Of a DNA stretch of 5,062 nucleotides, positions 1 to 4,471 are shown one piece after another. Positions within the stretch are counted from its first letter, which is position 1. Each line of letters opens with the position of its first letter. Where the stretch lies: contig JAFAWI010000406.1 of assembly GCA_019241915.1 (NCBI GenBank), forward strand, positions 1 to 5,062, written 5' to 3'. The stretch comes from Alphaproteobacteria bacterium (GTDB taxonomy: Bacteria > Pseudomonadota > Alphaproteobacteria > ATCC43930 > CGMCC-115725). Under the pieces are notes generated by a model, which was not told the origin of the DNA, ran no database searches, and saw only the letters and a program-made list of their open reading frames with translations. The position numbers were made by a program, and so were the translations under genes.

Positions 1-765
1 CAGTTCACCGCGCCCTACGGCTTTGGCGGGCCGGGGCAGGGGATGGCGGTCGCCTACACCCGCTGGCTCGAAAAGCACGGCCAGACCCGCGACAAGATGG
101 CGACGCTTGCAGTCACCCAGCGCAAGCACACCCAGCACAACCCGCACGCCTATTTCTACGGCACCGAGCTGACCCGCGAGGACTATTTCGCGTCGCGCAT
201 GGTCGCCTATCCGTTCTGCCTGTTCGACTGCGACATCCCCGTGCAGGGCGCGGTCGCGGTCGTGCTGACCACCGCCGACCGCGCCCGCGACCTGAAACCC
301 GCCCCGGCCTACCTCGCCGGCTATGGCGAGCGCCTAAAATTCGAGGTCGCCGGCCGCATCGGCAGCCTCGCCGACTACATGGAGGGCGGCGCCAGCTCGG
401 CGAAACTGACCTGGGAGCGCTCGGGCTTCAGCCCCAAGGATGTCGATGTCGCGCAGATCTACGACGGCTTCTCGGCGTCGGTGATCTACGGCCTGGAATC
501 GTACGGCTTCTGCAACGAGGGCGAAGCGCTCGATTTCATCCAGGACGGCCGCATCGGGCTCGACGGCGAGTTGCCGCTCAACACGTTTGGCGGCAGCCTC
601 GGCACCGGCCGTATCCACGGCCTGTGGCACATCATCGAGGGTGCGCTGCAGGCCTCGGGCCGCGCCGGCTCGCGCCAGGTCAAGGATGTCAACGTCAGCT
701 TTGTCGGCGCCAGCGCACCGATCGTCACCGGCACCACATTTATCTTCGTCAAGGAGCCGTACTGA
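1..765 (+). CDS. SCP2-type thiolase / lipid-transfer-like aldolase, 3' part (5' end outside window)
   Basis: The frame is open from base 1 to a TGA at 763-765, giving 254 visible residues; the N-terminal half, including the first catalytic region, lies outside. The Met codon at 43 is internal, because the preceding codons (QFTAPYGFGGPGQG) already read as thiolase sequence. The family cleaves or forms carbon-carbon bonds in acyl-CoA thioesters; the SCP2/Ltp branch includes thiolases and retro-aldolases of sterol side-chain degradation. Seen here: an IYDGFS block at visible residues 153-158, followed by LESYGFCNEGEA, and LPLNTFGGSLGTGRIHG at about 191-207. The usual thiolase GHP motif is replaced by GRIHG, and the C-terminal Cys-Gly-Gly motif by FVGASAP, so ordinary thiolytic chemistry is doubtful. 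An Ltp2-like aldolase that works with a DUF35/OB-fold partner is a reasonable alternative; no such partner gene is visible. The stop codon overlaps the ribosome-binding site of the next gene, so the two are probably co-transcribed. The family call is strong; the exact reaction is uncertain. Confidence 0.9.
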   Translation, partial: QFTAPYGFGGPGQGMAVAYTRWLEKHGQTRDKMATLAVTQRKHTQHNPHAYFYGTELTREDYFASRMVAYPFCLFDCDIPVQGAVAVVLTTADRARDLKPAPAYLAGYGERLKFEVAGRIGSLADYMEGGASSAKLTWERSGFSPKDVDVAQIYDGFSASVIYGLESYGFCNEGEALDFIQDGRIGLDGELPLNTFGGSLGTGRIHGLWHIIEGALQASGRAGSRQVKDVNVSFVGASAPIVTGTTFIFVKEPY

Positions 766-770
766 GGAGG
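764..770 (+). promoter_or_regulatory. Ribosome-binding site of the VOC gene, overlapping the thiolase stop
   Basis: GAGGAGG begins inside the thiolase TGA and lies 8 bases before the ATG at 779. It fixes the start of the downstream gene and rejects a longer in-frame extension back to 587 that would run antiparallel in meaning to, and on top of, thiolase coding sequence. The overlap suggests coupled translation. Confidence 0.85.
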
Positions 771-778
771 ATATAGCC

Positions 779-1162
779 ATGTCCGATGCCACCGATGAAC
801 GCCCGCCCGTCGCGGTCGGCCATGTGCGGCTGCCGTGCAGCGATGTCGCTGCCGCGGCGCGCTGGCTGGAGACCGCCGGTCTGCGGCCGATCGTGCAGAT
901 GGAGGCGCTGGCAGTGCTGGAGCTGCGCGGCGGCACGCATGTCGTCGTTCGCAGCACCGAACCGACGCCCGCGCCCAGCACGCCCGCGCCGTTCGACCTG
1001 ATGGTCGACGACATCGACGCCGCGCATCGCGACTACGCCACAAAGGGTCTGTCGCCGTCGGAGATCAGCCGCGGCCGCATCCATGATTCGTTCACGCTCC
1101 CCGGCCCCGGCGGCTGGGTGTTCACGGTCAACTCGTCGCACGCCAGCGGCAAGCCGGTGTGA
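779..1162 (+). CDS. Small VOC (glyoxalase/bleomycin-resistance/dioxygenase fold) protein
   Basis: The product is 127 residues, a usual length for a single VOC domain of two beta-alpha-beta-beta-beta modules. Module one runs from GHVRLPCSDVAAAARWLE (14-31) to LELRGGTHVVVR (47-58); module two runs from FDLMVDDIDAAHRDYATKG (72-90) to FTLPGPGGWVFTV (105-117). VOC proteins are usually cytoplasmic and either hold a divalent metal for isomerase, lyase, epimerase or dioxygenase chemistry, or bind small molecules without catalysis. His15 sits at the first usual metal-ligand position, but the start of module two has no His (Phe72 region), and the usual late Glu of the DPxGNxxEL motif aligns with Thr116. 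A canonical metal site is therefore unlikely; other ligands such as His54 or His102 cannot be excluded. The gene is translated right behind the thiolase gene and probably serves the same pathway, perhaps as an isomerase, epimerase or hydratase-like helper. The substrate cannot be inferred. Confidence 0.85.
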   Translation: MSDATDERPPVAVGHVRLPCSDVAAAARWLETAGLRPIVQMEALAVLELRGGTHVVVRSTEPTPAPSTPAPFDLMVDDIDAAHRDYATKGLSPSEISRGRIHDSFTLPGPGGWVFTVNSSHASGKPV

Positions 1163-1185
1163 TGTACGGCGCGAAGCGCCCTACA
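1163..1185 (+). terminator. Short GC-rich hairpin directly after the VOC stop
   Basis: TGTA pairs with TACA and GGCGC with GCGCC around a GAA loop, with one C/C mismatch between the two stem parts. It starts at the first base after the TGA. No T-run follows, so it is not a classic intrinsic terminator. It may slow transcription, protect the 3' end of the thiolase-VOC mRNA, or be a copy of a dispersed palindromic repeat. The GGCGCGAAGCGCC core recalls short intergenic palindromes of Bradyrhizobium-type genomes, a resemblance from memory only. Confidence 0.5.
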
Positions 1186-1188
1186 ATC

Positions 1189-1260
1189 CACCACAGAGGC
1201 GGTGAGGCGATGAGGTCGCCGCACCGCTGAAAATCTCACTGCCTCATTGTCTCGGTGGTG
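1189..1260 (+). repeat. Long imperfect inverted repeat / structured RNA candidate
   Basis: The arm 1189-1208 pairs with 1241-1260: 19 of 20 positions pair when G-U is allowed (three are G-U), with one A/G mismatch. The stem continues inward through 1209-1215 with 1234-1240, interrupted by an A/C mismatch, leaving an 18-base loop. The wobbles are G-U in the + strand RNA; in the opposite transcript they would be A/C mismatches, so any folding would favour + strand RNA. It lies between the VOC and propeller genes and ends 59 bases before the propeller ATG. It could be a terminator or attenuator, a 5' leader structure, or a degenerate miniature mobile element. No T-run follows. Confidence 0.5.
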
Positions 1261-1319
1261 CAAATATCTACCCCTAGGCCGCATCGCTATCGGCAAAATC
1301 AAAAATCGGAGGAAGTGCC

Positions 1320-2195
1320 ATGCCCCAAGTCGGAACCGGTGATTACCGCTATGAGGTGATCCACGACTTTTTCAAATCGCCCGATGGCGAGCCGTTCGGC
1401 TTGGTCAGCCGGGTCGCCGCCGACGACCACGACCGTGTCTATGTCTTCCAGCGGCGCAACCCGCCGGTCGTCGTGTTCGACGCCAAGACCGGCAAGCACC
1501 TCGCCTCATGGGGTGCGGGCGAGGTGACCGACCCGCACGGACTCAAAGTGGTCGGCGACACGGTCTACACTACCGACCGCATCGACTCGGTCTGCAAGTC
1601 GTTCAGCCTCGACGGCAAGGTCAAGCTGCAGCTCGGCGAGCCCGGCAAAGCGTCGGACACCGGCCATGTCGAGAACTGGCTCGTCGAGCGCGCCGCCGGG
1701 CCGTTCAACCATCCGACCGAGATGCTGCCGCACCCCAACGGCGACATCTACGTCACCGACGGTTATCAGAATGCCCGCGTCCACCGCTTTGCGGCCGACG
1801 GCACGCTCAAGACGTCATGGGGCTCGCCGGGCAAGGGGCCGGGGCAGTTCCACCTGCCGCACAGCATCGCGCTTGACGGCGACGGCAACCTGCTGGTCGC
1901 CGACCGCTCCAACCGGCGCATCCAGATCTTCACGCCCGAGGGCGCGTATCTCGGCGAGTGGACCGGGATGGGCGGACCGAACGACATCAGCCGCGGCAAG
2001 GACGGCAACTACTACATCGCCGAGCAGGAGGCTGACGGCAACCCCGCCTACTGCACCGTCCGCAGCCCCAAGGGCGATGTCCTCGCCAAGATGGAAAGCC
2101 GCCACGTCCACGGCATCGGCGTCGACTCGGAGGGCAGCATCTACGCCGGCCTCACGCAAAACCGCGGCGTCGACAAGTTCGTCCGGGTGCGCTGA
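1320..2195 (+). CDS. Six-bladed beta-propeller, peptidyl-alpha-hydroxyglycine amidating lyase (PAL)-like
   Basis: The product is 291 residues with NHL-type repeats; the clearest are 128-168 (FNHPTEMLPHPNGDIYVTDGY onward) and 174-216 (PGQFHLPHSIALDGDGNLLV onward). These closely resemble the catalytic core of animal PAL, which splits alpha-hydroxyglycine peptides using a zinc ion held by three His. The likely counterparts are His73 (DPHGL), His181 (LPHSI) and His264 (HVHGI), with Tyr149 (DGYQN) and Arg45 (FQRRN) at the positions of the catalytic Tyr and Arg. A Met two residues before the third zinc His in PAL is His262 here. No signal peptide is visible, so a cytoplasmic enzyme is expected, and peptide amidation is an unlikely role; a lyase, lactonase or hydrolase acting on a small pathway intermediate is the better guess. 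The start is set by GGAGGA at 1308-1313, 6 bases before the ATG. No confident promoter was found. Fold call firm, function unknown. Confidence 0.88.
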   Translation: MPQVGTGDYRYEVIHDFFKSPDGEPFGLVSRVAADDHDRVYVFQRRNPPVVVFDAKTGKHLASWGAGEVTDPHGLKVVGDTVYTTDRIDSVCKSFSLDGKVKLQLGEPGKASDTGHVENWLVERAAGPFNHPTEMLPHPNGDIYVTDGYQNARVHRFAADGTLKTSWGSPGKGPGQFHLPHSIALDGDGNLLVADRSNRRIQIFTPEGAYLGEWTGMGGPNDISRGKDGNYYIAEQEADGNPAYCTVRSPKGDVLAKMESRHVHGIGVDSEGSIYAGLTQNRGVDKFVRVR

Positions 2196-2207
2196 CCAGC
2201 GCCGCGC

Positions 2208-2256
2208 CGGGCGGCTGCCTTCGCCGTTCCGTTGCCGGAGAAAAGGCGGCCGCCCG
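2208..2256. terminator. GC-rich hairpin between convergent genes
   Basis: The 75-base gap between the stop of the propeller gene (2195) and the stop of the hydrolase gene on the other strand (2271) holds a 14-bp inverted repeat: 2208-2221 pairs with 2243-2256, with a single T/G wobble. The 21-base loop contains a second small stem, TCCG with CGGA. The position between two converging gene ends suggests a two-way transcription barrier. Neither side has a T-run, so the mechanism may depend on stem strength or Rho. Confidence 0.6.
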
Positions 2257-2270
2257 ATCGTCGACCGCGG

Positions 2271-3053
2271 TTACTGCGCCGCGGCGGCCATCGGCCGGGC
2301 GACCGCGGACGGCATGTTCGCCTTGAGGAAGGCGCGAACGTGGCGCAGCACCAGCTCGATCTGCTCCGGGTTCGCCTTCCACGGGTACATGCTGACCTGC
2401 GCGTTGGGCGCAAGATGTGCGCTTTCGAGCGCCACCGCATAGGGATGCGCCGCCACGTCGTCGGGCAGGATCAGCACTGGCGTCTGGCACTGCCGCACAA
2501 AGTCGCGGCTGACAGTGAACACAAAGTCGGCGTTTTTGGTGTACATGCTGTGCAGAAACTGGCTGACCTGCTCCATCGTGATGTCGGGCCGTTTTTCGCA
2601 CAGCCCGGGGCCCCAGCCCTTGATGTTGTTCTGGTAGAACAGGTCGGGCATCGTCGGGCGGAAACCGCTCGGCTGGGTCAACACGCCCGCGACGATACGG
2701 TCCGGCGCGCGCTTGAGCAGGTTCCAGATAAACGGACCGCCGATGCAGAAGCCGAGCACCATGAACTCGCGGATGCCGAGATGGTCCATCAGCCCGAGGT
2801 GGTCGTCGGTATAGGCGTCCCACGGCCGGTCGATTTCGAGCGGGCCGGTCGACTGCCCGCCGTTGGCGTTGCGCAGATCGGCGGCGATCACCCGATGCTG
2901 GTCCGCGAATTCCTTGAGCGGGTTGAACGGGTGGCTTGTCGCCAGCCCGGCAATCGTCGAGTTCAGTCCGCCGCCTGGAATGATCAGCAGCGGAAAGCCC
3001 GACCCAGCCTCCTCATAATGAATTCTGACATTGCCTCTTTCGTAAACCGGCAT
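2271..3053 (-). CDS. Alpha/beta hydrolase with Cys nucleophile elbow (copy 1, downstream)
   Basis: The product is 260 residues with the alpha/beta hydrolase fold and no signal peptide. Seen: the oxyanion-side loop PGGGLNS (26-32), the strand-4 region ADLRNANGGQSTGP (58-71), the nucleophile elbow GFCIGG (101-106) with Cys103 where most relatives carry Ser, and LPDDVAAHP (196-204) at the usual acid position. The region that normally holds the catalytic His near the C-terminus reads YPWKANPEQ (223-231), without His. Only His203 in the DD-x3-HP motif is shared with the neighbouring paralog at a plausible place. Dienelactone hydrolases also use Cys in a GxCxGG elbow, so lactone or enol-lactone opening is possible; CoA-ester or C-C bond hydrolysis are alternatives. 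The gene starts 13 bases after the stop of its paralog, with AGGAGGA ahead of the ATG, so the two share a transcript. Family firm, substrate unknown. Confidence 0.9.
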   Translation of the reverse strand: MPVYERGNVRIHYEEAGSGFPLLIIPGGGLNSTIAGLATSHPFNPLKEFADQHRVIAADLRNANGGQSTGPLEIDRPWDAYTDDHLGLMDHLGIREFMVLGFCIGGPFIWNLLKRAPDRIVAGVLTQPSGFRPTMPDLFYQNNIKGWGPGLCEKRPDITMEQVSQFLHSMYTKNADFVFTVSRDFVRQCQTPVLILPDDVAAHPYAVALESAHLAPNAQVSMYPWKANPEQIELVLRHVRAFLKANMPSAVARPMAAAAQ

Positions 3054-3058
3054 GGCGT

Positions 3059-3066
3059 TCCTCCTG
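3059..3066 (-). promoter_or_regulatory. Ribosome-binding site of hydrolase copy 1
   Basis: On the - strand CAGGAGGA ends 5 bases before the ATG and fills most of the 13-base gap after the TAA of the upstream paralog. It supports the chosen start and co-transcription. The upstream paralog carries the same CAGGAGGA sequence, consistent with the duplication having included the translation signal. Confidence 0.8.
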
Positions 3067-3828
3067 TTACTGGGCCGCGGCCTTCATCGGGACGTGCGAC
3101 TTGAGGAAGCTTCGCACCTTGGCGATCATGCGCTGGCGCAGCTCCTCGGGCTCGCGCCACGGATACACGGTAATGTCCGAATTGGGGGCGAGCGAGGCGA
3201 CATCGATCGAGGTTTGCAGCGGATGCGACGGCGTGTCGTCGGGCAACACCAGGATCGGTGTGCGGCAGTTTTTGATGAAATCGCGCGAGACGCTGTAGAG
3301 GAAGTCGGTGTTTTCCCGCCACAGGCTGTGGAAGAACTTGTCGATGTTGTCCTGCGATACCTCGGGCCGGCGCTTCTTGAAGTCCGGCAGCCAGTTGTCG
3401 GTACTGTGCCGGACCATGACCTCCGGATCTTCCGGCCGGTGGCCGACGCTCTGGTGGAACACCGCGGCGACGACGCGGCTGGGCGCGCGCTGCAACAGTT
3501 TGCCGGCAAAGCAGCCGCCGATGCAGTACCCCATGTAAAAAAACTGGTCGATGCCGAGATGGTCCATCAGGCCGAGCTGGTCGTCGGCATAGGCTTCCCA
3601 CGCGTTCGCTGTCGGCACCGGCCCCGTCGACTCGCCGCCATTGGCGTTGCGCTGATCCATCGTGATGCAGCGGAAGTCGTTCTTGAACTCTTCCATCGCA
3701 TTGATCGCCGCCGTCGGCCACATCGCGATCCGCGAGTTAAGGCCGCCGCCGGGCGTGACCAGCAGCGGGAAGCCGCTGCCGACCTCTTCGTAGCGGATGC
3801 GGACGTCGCCCTTTTGGTAAAACGGCAT
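3067..3828 (-). CDS. Alpha/beta hydrolase with Cys nucleophile elbow (copy 2, upstream)
   Basis: The product is 253 residues and, by eye, about half identical to the next gene over its whole length, with a one-residue alignment gap near residue 40; this is a tandem duplication. Shared features: PGGGLNS (26-32), RNANGGESTGP (60-70), the elbow GYCIGG with Cys102, a second Cys at 106, the lid segment FFHSLW (165-170), and LPDDTPSHP (195-203). As in the sister protein, the late segment VYPWREPEE (221-229) has no His in the usual place, leaving His202 as the only obvious conserved candidate. Differences gather at 35-45, 72-77 and 125-150, regions that could shape substrate pockets, so the pair may act on successive or different substrates. 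AGGAGGA at 3835-3841 lies 6 bases before the ATG. It is the first gene of the pair and may have its own promoter just upstream. Expected to be cytoplasmic. Confidence 0.9.
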   Translation of the reverse strand: MPFYQKGDVRIRYEEVGSGFPLLVTPGGGLNSRIAMWPTAAINAMEEFKNDFRCITMDQRNANGGESTGPVPTANAWEAYADDQLGLMDHLGIDQFFYMGYCIGGCFAGKLLQRAPSRVVAAVFHQSVGHRPEDPEVMVRHSTDNWLPDFKKRRPEVSQDNIDKFFHSLWRENTDFLYSVSRDFIKNCRTPILVLPDDTPSHPLQTSIDVASLAPNSDITVYPWREPEELRQRMIAKVRSFLKSHVPMKAAAQ

Positions 3829-3860
3829 CGAGAATCCTCCTGTCGAGCGCCGGCTCCTAG

Positions 3861-3888
3861 TCTATAGCGCCCACGCTGACGCCGTCAC
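3861..3888 (-). promoter_or_regulatory. Possible sigma70-type promoter for the hydrolase pair
   Basis: On the - strand GTGACG (3888-3883), a 16-base spacer and TATAGA (3866-3861) match the -35 and -10 consensus at 4 of 6 positions each. Transcription would begin about 25 bases before the ATG of the first hydrolase. The spacing and position are reasonable; the match is modest and unproven. Confidence 0.35.
3877..3887. promoter_or_regulatory. Perfect short palindrome, possible operator
   Basis: TGACGCCGTCA is an 11-base inverted repeat with a single central base. It overlaps the proposed -35 element of the hydrolase pair, a usual place for a repressor half-site pair. It is short enough to have arisen by chance in GC-rich DNA, and no regulator gene is in the window. 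The rest of the gap 3829-3920 shows nothing else recognisable. Confidence 0.3.
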
Positions 3889-3920
3889 GCATTCGCCGCA
3901 CTGTCGTGGCCGAACCGCAG

Positions 3921-4382
3921 CTACGCAGGATCGAGCACGACGACCGGGATCTCGCGCTCGGTTTTCTCCTGGTAATCGGCGTAAGGCGGCCAGAACTTCA
4001 GCGCCTCTTGCCACAGCCGCGCCCGCTCGTTACCCGCCGCGGTGCGTGCCCGTGCCTTCAGCTTCTTCGTCCCGACCTGGACCTCGACCTCGGGCTGCGC
4101 CTGGATGTTGAGATACCATTGCGGGTGTTTCGGCGCGCCGCCCTTCGAGGCGACAATGATATAGCCGCCGTTCCCGGTCTCGCCGTAGAACAGGGGGAAG
4201 ATGTATCTCTCACCCGACCTGCGCCCGGTCGTGGTCAGCAACAGCGACGGGACCGTGAGTTCCGGCCGGCCCGGCTGGGTGATCTTGTACATATGGCCCT
4301 CGGTGCCGCCGCTGGCGATGTAGCGGTTCGCATGCTCGACCATCCAGTCGGGCAGGTTCGGGGCGAGCTTGGCATCAGCCAT
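3921..4382 (-). CDS. Nitroreductase-family deazaflavin (F420)-dependent oxidoreductase, Ddn-like
   Basis: The product is 153 residues, a typical length for the Ddn/DUF385 (PF04075) split-barrel family. Diagnostic stretches are LLLTTTGRRSGERYIFPLFY (47-66) and GYIIVASKGGAPKHPQWYLN (73-92), followed by QPEVEVQVG (96-104) and, near the end, WPPYADYQEKTEREIPVVVL (131-150). In characterised relatives the GRxSG and ASxGGAPxHPxWYxN motifs shape the F420 pocket, and the enzymes transfer hydride from reduced F420 to enones, quinones or nitro compounds. Use of F420 here is inferred; some relatives prefer other cofactors. The frame stays open upstream to 4748, but AAGGAG at 4389-4394 with 6-base spacing and the start of family similarity support the ATG at 4380-4382. 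The SDR gene lies 89 bases upstream on the same strand with a hairpin between, so joint transcription is possible but partly interrupted. Confidence 0.9.
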   Translation of the reverse strand: MADAKLAPNLPDWMVEHANRYIASGGTEGHMYKITQPGRPELTVPSLLLTTTGRRSGERYIFPLFYGETGNGGYIIVASKGGAPKHPQWYLNIQAQPEVEVQVGTKKLKARARTAAGNERARLWQEALKFWPPYADYQEKTEREIPVVVLDPA

Positions 4383-4388
4383 GGGATA

Positions 4389-4394
4389 CTCCTT
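4389..4394 (-). promoter_or_regulatory. Ribosome-binding site fixing the Ddn-like start
   Basis: AAGGAG on the - strand lies 6 bases before the ATG at 4382. It decides against a much longer in-frame reading that would overlap the SDR gene and the hairpin. Confidence 0.75.
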
Positions 4395-4428
4395 GCACAG
4401 TAGGCGGAAGAGCGTGGCGTATTTCCCC

Positions 4429-4463
4429 TGCCGGGCGGATGACGCTCGCTCATCCGCCCGGCA
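4429..4463 (-). terminator. Perfect GC-rich hairpin after the SDR gene
   Basis: GCCGGGCGGATGA (4430-4442) and TCATCCGCCCGGC (4450-4462) form a perfect 13-bp stem around a 7-base loop; T4429 and A4463 add one more pair. It begins 9 bases past the SDR stop, as expected for a terminator, but on the - strand the T-run precedes rather than follows the stem. It may therefore be a Rho-type end, an mRNA stabiliser, or a REP-like repeat. The GGATGAGCG...TCATCC pattern recalls dispersed palindromes of Bradyrhizobium-type genomes (from memory, unverified). Confidence 0.65.
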
Positions 4464-4471
4464 AAATTGCG

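Noticed and set aside
587..778. N-terminal extension of the VOC protein into the thiolase gene
   Set aside because: The extension is out of frame with the thiolase and low in complexity; GAGGAGG 8 bases before the ATG at 779 explains the real start.
334..1043. Open frames on the - strand across the thiolase/VOC junction
   Set aside because: They span two well-supported + strand genes, are low in complexity and show no domain signature.
1163..1260. CRISPR-like or tandem repeat
   Set aside because: The structure is two unrelated inverted repeats; there are no regularly spaced direct repeats.
1261..1319. Promoter for the propeller gene
   Set aside because: The AT-richer stretch offers -10-like hexamers such as TATCTA, but none has a -35 match at an acceptable distance.
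1666..2442. Frame-shifted + strand frame running from the propeller gene into the convergent gap
   Set aside because: Very rich in Ser, Thr, Arg and Ala, as expected for an out-of-frame GC-rich reading, and it overlaps both real genes.
2232..3104. Long open frame on the + strand opposite hydrolase copy 1
   Set aside because: It is the complementary shadow of a clear alpha/beta hydrolase gene; its composition is Arg/Val/Asp-rich, with no recognisable motifs and no good ribosome-binding site.
3052..3867. Long open frame on the + strand opposite hydrolase copy 2
   Set aside because: Same shadow effect in GC-rich DNA; it resembles the shadow of copy 1 only because the real genes are paralogs.
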